The notes under the pieces were generated by a model, which made no database searches, was not told the origin of the DNA, and worked only from the letters and a program-made list of their open reading frames with translations. DNA of 64,000 nt, from positions 455,090-519,089 of the forward strand of contig NZ_SEUI01000004.1 of the NCBI RefSeq assembly GCF_008370255.1, given 5' to 3'. Position numbers and translations under genes: made by a program. This DNA comes from Pseudoalteromonas sp. FUC4 (GTDB lineage: Bacteria > Pseudomonadota > Gammaproteobacteria > Enterobacterales > Alteromonadaceae). Positions 8,928-18,808 of the stretch are shown here, in pieces (the first letter of the stretch is position 1; the number at the start of each line of letters is the position of its first letter).

Positions 8928-10652
8928 ATGGATGTTCAAACACTCACGTTTTTAATTGTTGGTTTAAGCTTTGCGCTTTATATCGGCATAGCAATATGGG
9001 CCCGAGCGGGTTCAACCAAAGAGTTTTATGTAGCGGGCGGCGGCGTACCTCCTCTTGCTAATGGTATGGCAACAGCTGCCGATTGGATGAGCGCCGCGTC
9101 GTTTATTTCAATGGCGGGTATTATTTCGTTTGCAGGTTACGATGGCAGTGTTTACTTAATGGGGTGGACAGGTGGTTATGTACTATTAGCCATGTGTTTA
9201 GCGCCTTACTTACGTAAATTCGGCAAGTTTACTGTGCCAGATTTTATTGGCGACCGTTACTATTCACGTACCGCGCGTTTAGTTGCTATTTTTTGTGCCA
9301 TATTCATTTGTTTTACTTACATAGCAGGGCAAATGCGTGGCGTAGGCGTGGTATTTTCACGCTTTTTAGAAGTAGAAATTGAAACCGGTGTTTACATTGG
9401 TATGGTGATTGTATTCTTTTATGCAGTACTTGGCGGCATGAAAGGCATTACCTACACACAAGTAGCGCAGTATTGTGTACTTGTATTTGCATACCTTGTA
9501 CCAGCTATTTTTATCTCGATGATGATGACGGGTCACTTCTTCCCACAAACCGGTTTTGGTGCCACGTTAATAGGCAGCGATGGCGTGTACGTACTTGATA
9601 AACTAGACGGCTTAAGTGCTGAACTTGGTTTTGCACAATATACCGAAGGCTCTAAGAGCATGATTGACGTATTCGCTATTACGGGTGCGTTAATGGTAGG
9701 TACTGCGGGTTTACCACATGTAATTGTTCGCTTTTTCACTGTACCTCGCGTAAAAGACACGCGTATTTCTGCGGCATGGACTCTTGTGTTCATCGCGATT
9801 GTTTATACCACAGCACCAGCGGTTGCCTCGTTTGCTCGTGTAAACATGATTGATACTATAAATGGTAAAGACGGCAGTGGTACAGAGTACGCAGAAGCAC
9901 CAGGATGGATTAAAAACTGGGAACGCACAGGTTTAATTACGTTTGATGATAAAAACGGCGATGGCAAAATGTTCTACACGGCGGGTAAAATCACCGATCC
10001 GAACAGTGCTAACGAAGTAAACGTAGACCGTGACATTATGGTATTAGCAAATCCAGAAATTGCTAATTTACCAGCATGGGTAATCGCACTTGTAGCTGCC
10101 GGTGGTATTGCCGCTGCACTGTCTACAACCGCAGGTTTACTACTGGTTATTTCGACCTCCGTTTCGCACGATTTACTCAAGCGAACCCTCAAGCCCGATA
10201 TTACCGACAAGCAAGAGTTACTTGCAGCGAGGTTGGCAGCCATGGTCGCTATTGTTATCTCCGCGTACTTTGGTATTAACCCACCTGGATTTGTGGCATC
10301 GGTAGTGGCATTTGCCTTCGGCTTAGCGGCAGCGAGTTTCTTCCCAGCAATTATTATGGGTATATTCTCTAAAACAATGAACCGAGAGGGCGCAATTGCA
10401 GGCATGGTAACGGGTATTGGCTTTACCGCTGCTTATATTATCTTCTTCAAGTTTGTAAGCCCTGAGCTTAACAATCCTGAACATTGGTTTTTAGGTATTT
10501 CGCCTGAAGGTATTGGCTTGGTGGGTATGATTATTAACTTTGCAATAGCTGCAGTTGTTCTTAAATTTACTCAAGCTACACCTATTGAAATTCAAGAAAT
10601 GGTAGAAGGTATTCGTAACCCTAAAGGGTCAGCTGAAGCGCACGATCACTAG
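8928..10652 (+). CDS. Sodium:solute symporter large subunit, ActP-like (VC_2705 type)
   Basis: 574 residues with about 13 membrane helices. Visible signatures are FYVAGGGVPPLANGMATAAD near the N-terminus and a later GGIAAALSTTAGLLLVISTS block typical of the solute:sodium symporter family. A hydrophilic insertion of about 80 residues (roughly 315-385) carries DKNGDG, an EF-hand-like loop. Likely substrate is acetate or a related carboxylate, by family and by the adjacent CrbS-like sensor. A strong terminator follows. A similar protein with a proven substrate would be needed to go further. Confidence 0.88.
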   Translation: MDVQTLTFLIVGLSFALYIGIAIWARAGSTKEFYVAGGGVPPLANGMATAADWMSAASFISMAGIISFAGYDGSVYLMGWTGGYVLLAMCLAPYLRKFGKFTVPDFIGDRYYSRTARLVAIFCAIFICFTYIAGQMRGVGVVFSRFLEVEIETGVYIGMVIVFFYAVLGGMKGITYTQVAQYCVLVFAYLVPAIFISMMMTGHFFPQTGFGATLIGSDGVYVLDKLDGLSAELGFAQYTEGSKSMIDVFAITGALMVGTAGLPHVIVRFFTVPRVKDTRISAAWTLVFIAIVYTTAPAVASFARVNMIDTINGKDGSGTEYAEAPGWIKNWERTGLITFDDKNGDGKMFYTAGKITDPNSANEVNVDRDIMVLANPEIANLPAWVIALVAAGGIAAALSTTAGLLLVISTSVSHDLLKRTLKPDITDKQELLAARLAAMVAIVISAYFGINPPGFVASVVAFAFGLAAASFFPAIIMGIFSKTMNREGAIAGMVTGIGFTAAYIIFFKFVSPELNNPEHWFLGISPEGIGLVGMIINFAIAAVVLKFTQATPIEIQEMVEGIRNPKGSAEAHDH

Positions 10653-10691
10653 GCAACATTTATAGATATAGTTTACAAAATATAAAGCACC

Positions 10692-10719
10692 AAAAGCCCG
10701 ACTTTAGTCGGGCTTTTTA
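10692..10719 (+). terminator. Intrinsic terminator after the symporter operon
   Basis: Perfect 11-bp stem AAAAGCCCGAC / GTCGGGCTTTT with loop TTTA, followed by a T run. Confidence 0.9.
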
Positions 10720-10776
10720 TTTGTTTAATAAATAAGTACATTAGATTGGTACATCACCATTTAAAGAGCGAATACA

Positions 10777-12615
10777 ATGAGTGTAGAACAACAAGAAATA
10801 GCCCAATACGTTTGTTTGCAAGCGCCTTTTAGTATGCTTGATAGCAGCGCATGCGAATACTTTGTAAATCATCTTGATATTATTTACCTTACCCGCGAAA
10901 ACCAAACTCAGTGGTTACAAAGTGAAAACCCTAAACTATTTTTAATTCGCTCTGGTTTGTACGACCTAGTTGATGGCAAGGGCGATGTTGTTACACGCTT
11001 AGCACAAGGTGACTATTTTGGTTTTCCGTCGCTGTTAACCGGTGAGGCAATTCAAAATAGGTTAGAAGTACAAAAAGAGGGGATAGTGTATATGCTCTCT
11101 CAAACGCATTTTGATTTTTTACGCAGAGAATATAAATCGTTTGAGCAATACTTTGTACGCGCTCACGCTAACCGGTTGTTGTCATCGCATTATAAAAGTA
11201 AAAACGATAGCTGGTCGGAACGTAAAATATCAGAGCTGATGACGCGCACAGCAATTACGCTTACGCCTGATGCAAGTATTAGGCAAAGCGCTAAAAAAAT
11301 GAAAGAGCATGGTGTGTCGTCAATAATGATAACGCAGCACGCGCACTTAGTAGGGGTTGTGACCGACCGCGATTTACGCAACCGAGTACTTGCCGACGAG
11401 GTAGATCCACAAGATGCAGTAAGCAGTATTATGACCGCCAAACCTAAGTTTATATTTGAAAATAACCGGGTGTTTTCGGCGCTGCACTTAATGCTTAAAT
11501 ACAATATTCATCATTTACCCGTGCTTGACGAAAATCATAACCCGATAGGGATGATAACCAGCACCGATTTACTGCGCCAACAAAAAAGTGACCCCGTACA
11601 GCTTATTGGGCGCATATATAAAACGCATACTGTTACTGATTTAAAACGCTACGCTAAAGAAATTCCCGAACTTTTGCGTAGCTTTTCGTACAACATTGAC
11701 GACATATCGTTAATTGGTAAATTACTCAGTGGTTTAACCGATGCGCTTACATCGCGCCTGATTCACTTATTTCAAGAAGAGCATGGCGCAGCGCCAACCA
11801 GCTTTAGTTTTATTTGCTTTGGCTCGCAAGCACGCGAAGAACAAACCCTGCATTCAGATCAAGATAACGGCTTATTACTCCCTAACGACTTAACCCCCGA
11901 GCAACACGCTTACTTTAAAAGTATGGGGGAGTTTGTATGCGAAAATTTAGTTGAGTGCGGCATTAGGCGTTGCCCAGGTAATATTATGGCAAGCAGTGAT
12001 GAGTGCCGTATGAGCGTAAACGACTGGAGCGAGCGCTTTTTTAAATGGATAAAAAGCCCGACACCCAATGCAATGCTTAACTGTAAGATATTTTTTGACC
12101 TGCGATTTATTGAAGGTTCAAACGCTTTATACACGGCTTTTTGCGAGCAACTAATTCGTATATCGCGTAACGACTTATTCTATGCCGCAATGGCAACCGA
12201 CATAAGCAGCAACAGCGTGCCAATTGGTTTATTTAATAAATTTAAAACCGAAAAAACAGATCAAAATAATAAATACATAGATTTAAAAAAACGCGGTGTT
12301 GTAATTATAAATGACATAGTGCGGTTATACGCTTTAAAAGCGGGTATTAGGCGCGCCAACACGCAAGAGCGATTAGACGCACTATTAAAACATAAACTGA
12401 TCAGCAAAGAAGATATATACAACCTAAAAGACTGTTGGCGGTTCTTAACACAGCTGCGCTTAAGCACACAAATAAACGAAGAGGGCTTACCTAGTAATTG
12501 TATTAATCCTAATAAATTAAACTCACTAGAGCGCCATCAACTAAAAGAAGCGTTTTACCTTGTTAAACAAGCGCAGCAAGCCGCCGCGTTTAAGTTTGCT
12601 CGTGGCAGTTTATAA
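10777..12615 (+). CDS. cNMP-binding / CBS-pair / DUF294 nucleotidyltransferase-like protein
   Basis: 612 residues. An N-terminal cyclic-nucleotide-binding-like domain (about 15-135) is followed by two CBS domains (about 150-275; VVTDRDLRNRV and MITSTDLLRQQ), then a DUF294 nucleotidyltransferase core with GSQAREEQTLHSDQDN, and the DUF294 C-terminal helical domain. The GS...SDQDN pattern preserves the metal-binding acids of GlnD-like nucleotidyltransferases. The family nearly always neighbours the VC_2705-type symporter and a DEDDh exonuclease, as here, suggesting a signalling role in carboxylate metabolism. Its substrate is not known to me. Confidence 0.85.
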   Translation: MSVEQQEIAQYVCLQAPFSMLDSSACEYFVNHLDIIYLTRENQTQWLQSENPKLFLIRSGLYDLVDGKGDVVTRLAQGDYFGFPSLLTGEAIQNRLEVQKEGIVYMLSQTHFDFLRREYKSFEQYFVRAHANRLLSSHYKSKNDSWSERKISELMTRTAITLTPDASIRQSAKKMKEHGVSSIMITQHAHLVGVVTDRDLRNRVLADEVDPQDAVSSIMTAKPKFIFENNRVFSALHLMLKYNIHHLPVLDENHNPIGMITSTDLLRQQKSDPVQLIGRIYKTHTVTDLKRYAKEIPELLRSFSYNIDDISLIGKLLSGLTDALTSRLIHLFQEEHGAAPTSFSFICFGSQAREEQTLHSDQDNGLLLPNDLTPEQHAYFKSMGEFVCENLVECGIRRCPGNIMASSDECRMSVNDWSERFFKWIKSPTPNAMLNCKIFFDLRFIEGSNALYTAFCEQLIRISRNDLFYAAMATDISSNSVPIGLFNKFKTEKTDQNNKYIDLKKRGVVIINDIVRLYALKAGIRRANTQERLDALLKHKLISKEDIYNLKDCWRFLTQLRLSTQINEEGLPSNCINPNKLNSLERHQLKEAFYLVKQAQQAAAFKFARGSL

Positions 12616-12630
12616 TGATGGATTACTAAC

Positions 12631-13254
12631 ATGGTAAAAAAGCTGCTCACTCGGTATTTAAAGCGCCGTAAATTACTAGGCAAAAATGCCTTACAACAAC
12701 GTTACTTAGTGATTGATTTAGAGCTAACTGGTCTTGATGCAAAACAGCACGAAATTGTATCGGTAGCGTGGGTGATAATAGATAACCAATGTATAAAAAT
12801 GAGCGAGTCGCAGCACCTTATAAATAAAGACGTAAAAAGCCTTGAGCAAAGTCCTGTTTTTCATGGGATTAGCGACGATGCTATAACAAAAGGACAGAGC
12901 TTGTGCAGTATATTAACTCAACTAAGCAGCCATTTTAGCGACTGTATTTTAGTGTTTCATAATGCCATGCTCGATTGGGGGTTTTTAAAAATAGCGCTTA
13001 AAAATGCCAATATAACTATACGTCCTAAACTTATAATCGACACACTGCATATTGAACAAAAGCGCTTACTCCATCATTCAACTGAAATAAAACAAGATGA
13101 TTTAACCCTTAATGCTTGCCGCACACGTTATGAGCTACCAGGCTATCATTGCCACCACGCATTAACCGATGCACAAGCGACCGCCGAGTTACTGCTAGCC
13201 CAGTGCCATCAAATAAGCCGTGGCAAAGAGTTAAAATTAGGCGAGTTGATGTAG
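12631..13254 (+). CDS. 3'-5' exonuclease, DnaQ-like DEDDh family
   Basis: 207 residues. The three exonuclease motifs are complete: DLELTGLD (Exo I, D-x-E), FHNAMLDWGFL (Exo II, Asp) and HHALTDAQATAELL (Exo III, His and Asp). It resembles the epsilon proofreading domain but lacks the polymerase-binding tail and is the small standalone type. It starts 15 bases after the DUF294 gene and is probably cotranscribed with it. Physiological substrate unknown. Confidence 0.88.
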   Translation: MVKKLLTRYLKRRKLLGKNALQQRYLVIDLELTGLDAKQHEIVSVAWVIIDNQCIKMSESQHLINKDVKSLEQSPVFHGISDDAITKGQSLCSILTQLSSHFSDCILVFHNAMLDWGFLKIALKNANITIRPKLIIDTLHIEQKRLLHHSTEIKQDDLTLNACRTRYELPGYHCHHALTDAQATAELLLAQCHQISRGKELKLGELM

Positions 13255-13315
13255 GTTGGCTGTAGGACAGCGAAACTCAATGATAAAATGCCTTATCGGC
13301 TAACATTGAGGTTTA
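13249..13315. repeat. REP-like inverted repeat next to the DUF3644 gene
   Basis: Starting in the exonuclease stop region, TGTAGGTTGGCTGTAGG is followed by AAACTCAATG and, 20 bases later, CATTGAGGTTT, which pair with one bulge. It resembles the common REP-type intergenic elements with GTTGGGTTTCGC-like arms. Family membership is a guess. Confidence 0.35.
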
Positions 13316-13423
13316 ACGATAGAAAGTTTACTTTTATTGTTATCCGTATGATTATAGGTACTTGTATATTTAATATTAAAAATATAAATATCATAAATAG
13401 AAAACGCAGATGGAATAGCGAAG

Positions 13424-14677
13424 ATGAATAAATACGAAAAAGTTGATTTAGCTTATAATTTTCTTGTTGAAAAAGAAAAAGAGAGTGAAGCGTTTACTGT
13501 GCTTCAATTAATGGAAGCAACGGAGTGGAAGGCTGACACATGTAGAACATATTTATCTAAACGCTGGTATCAATATCTAGAAAAAGATGGAGAGCAGTAT
13601 TCAAGTTCCGGAATAGCTTTTTTAAGTAAAAATGAATTTAGAGCGGTTCATAGCCAAAAGTTACAACAAGTAATTGATCATTCAGTAAAAGGAATACTAC
13701 TTCACAAGGCTAAAGAGTTCGCGTTGCTTGCCGTATCAACTTATAACAATCCCTATACTGAATTTAAAACTTATGGGTTTATAGTAAATATAGTAATTGC
13801 TTACACATCACTTATGCATGCCATATTTGAGAAGAAAGGAATTGATTATTTCCATAAAGATACAAATGGAAGAACGATTTTTATCGATGGTGAAGAAAAG
13901 TCATGGGAATTGAGAGAGTGCATCGATGGGTATTGGCAGGGATTTGAAGCTCCAGAAAAAGCGAATATAAAATTTTTGATCGGGTTAAGAAATAAGATAG
14001 AACATCGAAGCTTACCTGCTATTGATTTAGCCGTAAGTGGTGAATGTCAGTCAGCATTAAGTAATTTCGAAACAATACTAGTTGAAGAATTTGGAGATGA
14101 GCATGCTTTAACTGCCAGTCTTGCGATTGCAATGCAATTAACAAGAATCTCCGAACAAGCTCAGATAGATGCTTTGAAACAGCTTCAAAAAGATAATTAC
14201 AAAGTTGTTCGCCGATATATGGAAACATATCGAAATGATCTAAACGATGATGTAGTTCAAAGTCAAAAATATAGGGTTCGAGCCTTTTTGGTTCCTAAAC
14301 TAGGAAATCATGCAAAGTCAGCAGATATGGCTATAGAGTTTATTAACGTAAATAAGTTAAGTGAGCAAGAGTTAGAAAACTACGAACAAGGTGTTGCATT
14401 TATCAAAGGGGTCGAAAATCCTTTTAAGTTAAGACCAAGTAAAGTTGTAGATCTTGTTTCTAAAAAAATCCCTTTCTTTAATATAGCTTTACATACTAAA
14501 TGTTGGAAATTTTATGATGCAAGACCACGTGGTGAGCAAAGAGGTTTTAAAGGTGAATTTTCAGGTTTTGTAGAAGGTTTTGAAGGTTATTTGTATTCAT
14601 TGTATTGGAGTAATTTTTTAATAGAAGAATTAAAAAAACCAGAAGTCCTATCACTCGTTAAGCAACAAGCGATTTGA
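13424..14677 (+). CDS. DUF3644-type protein with HEPN-like RxxxxH motif
   Basis: 417 residues. Residues about 1-70 look like a winged-helix region. Residues about 88-245 match my memory of DUF3644: YNNPYTEFKTYGF, an AYTSLMHAIFEKKG helix, and LRNKIEHRSLP with Arg189-Asn190 and His194. R-N-x3-H is the catalytic signature of HEPN ribonucleases. The C-terminus has an HTKCWKFYDARP block (357-368) of unknown role. HEPN proteins of this kind are often anti-phage or toxin-like, but nothing here proves that. The gene is unlike its neighbours: more A+T, many AGA arginine codons, its own upstream region and a flanking REP-like repeat, which suggests horizontal acquisition. Confidence 0.65.
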   Translation: MNKYEKVDLAYNFLVEKEKESEAFTVLQLMEATEWKADTCRTYLSKRWYQYLEKDGEQYSSSGIAFLSKNEFRAVHSQKLQQVIDHSVKGILLHKAKEFALLAVSTYNNPYTEFKTYGFIVNIVIAYTSLMHAIFEKKGIDYFHKDTNGRTIFIDGEEKSWELRECIDGYWQGFEAPEKANIKFLIGLRNKIEHRSLPAIDLAVSGECQSALSNFETILVEEFGDEHALTASLAIAMQLTRISEQAQIDALKQLQKDNYKVVRRYMETYRNDLNDDVVQSQKYRVRAFLVPKLGNHAKSADMAIEFINVNKLSEQELENYEQGVAFIKGVENPFKLRPSKVVDLVSKKIPFFNIALHTKCWKFYDARPRGEQRGFKGEFSGFVEGFEGYLYSLYWSNFLIEELKKPEVLSLVKQQAI

Positions 14678-14706
14678 TAATAAATTATTGCTATTCAAGG
14701 ACGACC

Positions 14707-15435
14707 ATGAAACTCATCACTGCCATTTTCTTAACATTATTCCCACTCATCACTTTTGCTAATTCAAGCTTACCTACAAGCCGTCAAATTTCGGTTCAAG
14801 GTAGTGCAGAGGTGCTTGCCAATCCTGATATCGCTAAAATACTATTTCAAATTATAAGTATTAAAAACGAACCTTTAGCAGCTAAGAACGATCTTGATAA
14901 TAAAGTTAATTTACTAATTGACGGGCTAAATCAATTTGAAATTACTGCCGATGATATAGTCGCCTCAAGTGTCAAAGTTGAAAAAACGGGTATGGATTAC
15001 ATTGAAACAGGGCATCATGCTCCCGCAGAATACGCAGCTATAAGAACCTTTGAAGTAACACTAAAAAATATTGAAAGAGTGGATGATTTAAGTGATTTTA
15101 TATTGAGTTTAAAAGTAAATGCGATTCAAAATACTGAGTTTTTATCTTCAAAAGCTGAGCTTTTACAAGCACAAGCTACACAGCAAGCACTTAATAACGC
15201 AAAAGAAAAAGCAAATGTGCTTGCTAACTCCTTTGGTACAAAAGTGGGTGAAGTACGCACTATTAGCTCAACTCAAAAAAGCGTTTACAGTGGCTTTGGT
15301 GCAGCGGTTAAAAAAATAGATAGAATAAATCCAATGAGCGATTCATTTCCTAAAGCTCGCAAAAATTATTTACAACAAACGGTAAGCTTTAAATCATCAA
15401 TAAACGTGGTGTTTGATTTGGAAATAACTAACTAA
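14707..15435 (+). CDS. Periplasmic SIMPL-domain (DUF541) protein
   Basis: 242 residues from the ATG at 14707, preceded by AAGGA; the frame extends to 14674 but that part lacks a signal peptide start. The signal peptide MKLITAIFLTLFPLITFA is followed by ISVQGSAEVLANPDIAKILF, the usual opening of SIMPL/DUF541 proteins, and by a helix-rich second half. E. coli YggE belongs to this family and is linked to oxidative stress. Probably periplasmic. It follows the DUF3644 gene by 29 bases but need not share its function. Confidence 0.82.
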   Translation: MKLITAIFLTLFPLITFANSSLPTSRQISVQGSAEVLANPDIAKILFQIISIKNEPLAAKNDLDNKVNLLIDGLNQFEITADDIVASSVKVEKTGMDYIETGHHAPAEYAAIRTFEVTLKNIERVDDLSDFILSLKVNAIQNTEFLSSKAELLQAQATQQALNNAKEKANVLANSFGTKVGEVRTISSTQKSVYSGFGAAVKKIDRINPMSDSFPKARKNYLQQTVSFKSSINVVFDLEITN

Positions 15436-15509
15436 AATTTTCATTCCAAATACACTTTCGTACTGTAAGCTGGCTTTAAGTTTTTTATTAATTTGATGGT
15501 AGCCATATT

Positions 15510-16172
15510 ATGAGCAATGGAAATAACACGTTAAAAGCACAAACTGAGGCAAAAATAGCAGCAGGGCGTAAAGGTAATCCTGATTTTATGAAAGGTGTTG
15601 ATGAAACGATTGCACAGGCAAAAGCGTTTCAACAAGGTGCTAATGCACTTGATTTAAACCAAATCGCACCAAGTTTTGAGTTACCAAATCAGCATGGTCA
15701 ATCAGTGCAGTTAACCGAGTTACTTGCTAAAGGGCCTGTGGTTGTTACTTTTTATCGTGGAAGTTGGTGTCCGTACTGTAATTTACAACTGAAAGCGCTT
15801 CAAGCACGTTTACCTGAAATTCAAGCATTAGGCGCACAATTGGTGGCTATTAGCCCGCAAGTACCCGATGGTTCAATGAGCGAAAGCGATATAAGTAAAA
15901 TGGATTTTGTAGTGCTGTCGGATCAAAATGCTGATGTAGCAGCAAGCTACGGCGTAGCATGGCAAGTACCTACATTTTTACTCGAGCATATGCGAGTAGA
16001 CCGAGGCTTAGATTTAGAGTCGCTGAATAACGGAAATGGCAGTATTTTACCTATTCCTGCCACCTTTGTTTTAGATAAACAAGGTAAAGTGACTTGGCGT
16101 TATGTTGATGTTGATTATCGTACTCGTTCTGAGCCAGAAGATATAATTAACGCATTGAAAAATTTAGTATAA
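15510..16172 (+). CDS. Peroxiredoxin-like thiol antioxidant (AhpC/TSA family)
   Basis: 220 residues. The thioredoxin-fold core includes FYRGSWCPYCNLQLKAL, with a CxxC in place of the single peroxidatic Cys of typical peroxiredoxins, and the later PIPATFVLDKQGKVTWRYVD strand. There is no signal peptide, so it should be cytoplasmic. It probably reduces peroxides or protein disulfides; family members are poorly characterised. It has its own short upstream region. Confidence 0.82.
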   Translation: MSNGNNTLKAQTEAKIAAGRKGNPDFMKGVDETIAQAKAFQQGANALDLNQIAPSFELPNQHGQSVQLTELLAKGPVVVTFYRGSWCPYCNLQLKALQARLPEIQALGAQLVAISPQVPDGSMSESDISKMDFVVLSDQNADVAASYGVAWQVPTFLLEHMRVDRGLDLESLNNGNGSILPIPATFVLDKQGKVTWRYVDVDYRTRSEPEDIINALKNLV

Positions 16173-16202
16173 AAAACTTAATTTTAAAAGTCAGAACTCT
16201 TG

Positions 16203-16227
16203 AAGAGCTTGCAATGCCTAAGCTCTT
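16203..16227 (+). terminator. Weak hairpin after the peroxiredoxin gene
   Basis: AAGAGCTT / AAGCTCTT (16203-16210 with 16220-16227), 9-base loop, with only a short and interrupted T-rich tail. A possible terminator. Confidence 0.4.
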
Positions 16228-16350
16228 TAACCTTAATTTAAAGTTTCTAATGCTTCCCTCTTATAATCAGATGCAAGGTCGATTACAATACAGACATCTA
16301 AAAGGCGTATTGCCTTTATCTGCACGCTAAAAGAGTGGATTTTATATTTC

Positions 16351-17367
16351 ATGGCAATCAAACTTGCAATTAATGGTTTTGGTCGTATTGGTCGAAATAT
16401 TGTCCGCGCGTTATACGAGTCTGGTTTGAGCGACGATATAAAAATTGTTGCGATTAACGAACTTGCTGATCCTGAAGCTATTGCTCATTTATTAAAATAC
16501 GACACATCCCACGGTCGTTTTTCTTTTCCTGTAAAACTTGGTGAAGACACCATTAGTGTTGCAGGCGATACCATTGCACTTTTTTGTGAAGAAAACCCAA
16601 TTGAATTACCTTGGCAAACGCTCGATGTAGACGTTGTGCTTGAATGTACGGGTGTTTATCACTCGCGTGAACATGCGCAGTTACATATTACCGCAGGCGC
16701 TAAAAAGGTGTTGTTTTCGCATCCGGCCGATAACGATGTTGATGCAACGATTGTGTATGGCATTAACGACGATGAGCTTAAAAACGAGCACACAATTGTG
16801 TCTAACGGCTCGTGCACAACTAACTGTGTAGTGCCGGTTATTAAAGTATTAGATGATGCATTTGGTATTGAGTCGGGCGCTATTACAACGATTCATGCGT
16901 CGATGAACGATCAACAAGTGATTGATGGTTATCATCATGATTTACGCCGTACTCGTGCTGCAAGCCAATCAATTATTCCAGTTGATACAAAGCTCGCCCG
17001 TGGTATAGACCGTATTTTACCTAAATTTAAAGGCCGCTTTGAAGCCATCGCCGTACGTGTACCTACTATAAATGTAACGGCAATGGATTTAAGTGTAACG
17101 GTTAATACCGATGTAGATTTAAATGCAGTAAATAATGCACTTAAAGCACAAGCAAAAGACCGCTTAGAAGGTATTTTAAGTTATACCGAAGAGCCGCTTG
17201 TATCGGTTGATTTTAATCACGATCCGCATTCTTGTATTATTGATGGCACACAAACACGTGTTAGTCACAAACGGCTGATAAAGTTATTAGTATGGTGTGA
17301 TAACGAATGGGGTTTTGCTAATCGTATGCTCGATACAGCGCGTGCTATGATGGCAGTGAATAAGTAA
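16351..17367 (+). CDS. epd: Erythrose-4-phosphate dehydrogenase
   Basis: 338 residues, GAPDH superfamily. NAD-binding [10 protein letters not shown] opens the protein; the catalytic Cys155 lies in SNGSCTTNC, and [15 protein letters not shown] and [12 protein letters not shown] are shared with E. coli Epd. It oxidises erythrose 4-phosphate to 4-phosphoerythronate, the first step of the DXP-dependent pyridoxal phosphate route. It leads the epd-pgk-fba cluster. A TATAAT at 16262-16267 could be the -10 element, but no good -35 is visible. Confidence 0.93.
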   Translation: MAIKLAINGFGRIGRNIVRALYESGLSDDIKIVAINELADPEAIAHLLKYDTSHGRFSFPVKLGEDTISVAGDTIALFCEENPIELPWQTLDVDVVLECTGVYHSREHAQLHITAGAKKVLFSHPADNDVDATIVYGINDDELKNEHTIVSNGSCTTNCVVPVIKVLDDAFGIESGAITTIHASMNDQQVIDGYHHDLRRTRAASQSIIPVDTKLARGIDRILPKFKGRFEAIAVRVPTINVTAMDLSVTVNTDVDLNAVNNALKAQAKDRLEGILSYTEEPLVSVDFNHDPHSCIIDGTQTRVSHKRLIKLLVWCDNEWGFANRMLDTARAMMAVNK

Positions 17368-17431
17368 TTTATTAATATAATAATTTTAAACGTATTTTTC
17401 AGGTTCAGTATCGTTAACTAAGGAGATGTTC

Positions 17432-18607
17432 ATGTCGGTCATAAAAATGGCAGATTTAGATTTAAACGGCAAACGCGTATTAATTCGTGAAGATTTAAAT
17501 GTACCAGTTAAAGCAGGTAAAGTGACGTCAGATGCGCGTATTCGTGCAGCACTACCTACTATTAAACTAGCCCTTGAGAAAGGCGCTAAAGTAATGGTTA
17601 TGTCACACCTTGGCCGTCCTACGGAAGGGGAATACGATGAAGCGTTTTCGCTTGCACCTGTCGCTGATTACTTAAACGATGCCCTAGAGCAAACTGTACG
17701 TTTAGAAAAAGATTACCTAAACGGTGTTGATATTGCTGATAACGAAGTGGTTGTTTTTGAAAATGTACGCTTTAACAAAGGCGAGAAGAAAAACGACGAA
17801 GCGCTATCTAAGCAACTAGCAGCACTGTGTGATGTATATGTAATGGATGCATTTGGTACGGCTCACCGTGCACAAGCATCTACGCATGGCGTTGGCTTAT
17901 TTGCCGATGTTGCATGTGCAGGTCCATTGTTATCAGCTGAACTTGAAGCGTTAGGCAAAGCACTTGATAACCCAGCTCGTCCATTAGTGGCGATTGTTGG
18001 TGGTTCTAAAGTTTCAACTAAATTAACCGTTTTAGATTCACTTTCTAAAATTGTTGACCAATTAGTTACCGGCGGTGGTATTGCAAATACCTTTATTGCT
18101 GCATCAGGTAGCCCAGTTGGTAAATCGCTTTACGAACCTGATTTAATGGATGAAGCGAACCGTTTATGTGCAGCAGCGATTGCTAATAATGGTGAAATTC
18201 CGGTCCCGACTGACGTAGTGGTTGGTAATGAGTTTTCTGAATCTGCTGTAGCTACACTTAAAGATGTAAGCGAAGTAACAAGCAATGATATGATTTTTGA
18301 TATTGGCCCTGATACAGCGAGCAAGCTTGCAAAAATTATTGCAAATGCAGGCACTGTTGTATGGAATGGTCCAGTTGGCGTGTTCGAGTTTGACCAATTT
18401 GGTAATGGCACACGTGCTATTGCACAAGCAATTGCTAACTCAAATGCGTTTTCAATCGCCGGTGGTGGTGATACCTTAGCCGCAATCGATAAATACGGCA
18501 TTGCCGATAAAGTATCTTATATTTCTACTGGTGGTGGTGCGTTCTTAGAGTTTTTAGAAGGCAAAAAACTTCCAGCAGTTGAAATGCTAGAGTCGCGCGC
18601 TAAGTAA
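17432..18607 (+). CDS. pgk: Phosphoglycerate kinase
   Basis: 391 residues. I chose the ATG at 17432 ([16 protein letters not shown]) because it matches the E. coli start and has AAGGAG 7-8 bases upstream; a second ATG two codons earlier is in frame. Signatures: [37 protein letters not shown] and GGGDTLAAI. Glycolysis and gluconeogenesis: 1,3-bisphosphoglycerate plus ADP to 3-phosphoglycerate plus ATP. Lies 64 bases after epd. Confidence 0.96.
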   Translation: MSVIKMADLDLNGKRVLIREDLNVPVKAGKVTSDARIRAALPTIKLALEKGAKVMVMSHLGRPTEGEYDEAFSLAPVADYLNDALEQTVRLEKDYLNGVDIADNEVVVFENVRFNKGEKKNDEALSKQLAALCDVYVMDAFGTAHRAQASTHGVGLFADVACAGPLLSAELEALGKALDNPARPLVAIVGGSKVSTKLTVLDSLSKIVDQLVTGGGIANTFIAASGSPVGKSLYEPDLMDEANRLCAAAIANNGEIPVPTDVVVGNEFSESAVATLKDVSEVTSNDMIFDIGPDTASKLAKIIANAGTVVWNGPVGVFEFDQFGNGTRAIAQAIANSNAFSIAGGGDTLAAIDKYGIADKVSYISTGGGAFLEFLEGKKLPAVEMLESRAK

Positions 18608-18808
18608 TTTTAGTGGCGTAAGGTGAGGGTGTAATACCCCTCACCGACAATTAATTATTAAATACCTCTCACCCTAATTTAATAGTTAATTTAGACGGAA
18701 TATTACTGCAAAGCAGTGGTTTTTCGTGGCGTTGCTATAACGCCAAACTAACACATCCGTTCAAACTAGATGGTAGGGAACTACTGTCGATAAATTGGAG
18801 AATACCCA
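18608..18808 (+). other. pgk-fba spacer with a small hairpin
   Basis: 201 bases. It holds a hairpin TGGCGT / ACGCCA near 18728-18746 but no T run, so probably a processing or stability element rather than a terminator. A direct repeat of CCCTCACC / CTCTCACC is also seen. No ORF. Confidence 0.4.

Noticed and set aside
9974..10405. 143-residue minus-strand frame inside the symporter gene
   Set aside because: Antisense to a well-supported family protein; Ala/Ile-rich composition is a mirror effect.
16301..16317. Hairpin AAAGGC / GCCTTT ahead of epd as a terminator or attenuator
   Set aside because: Only six base pairs and no T run; there is no leader peptide before it.
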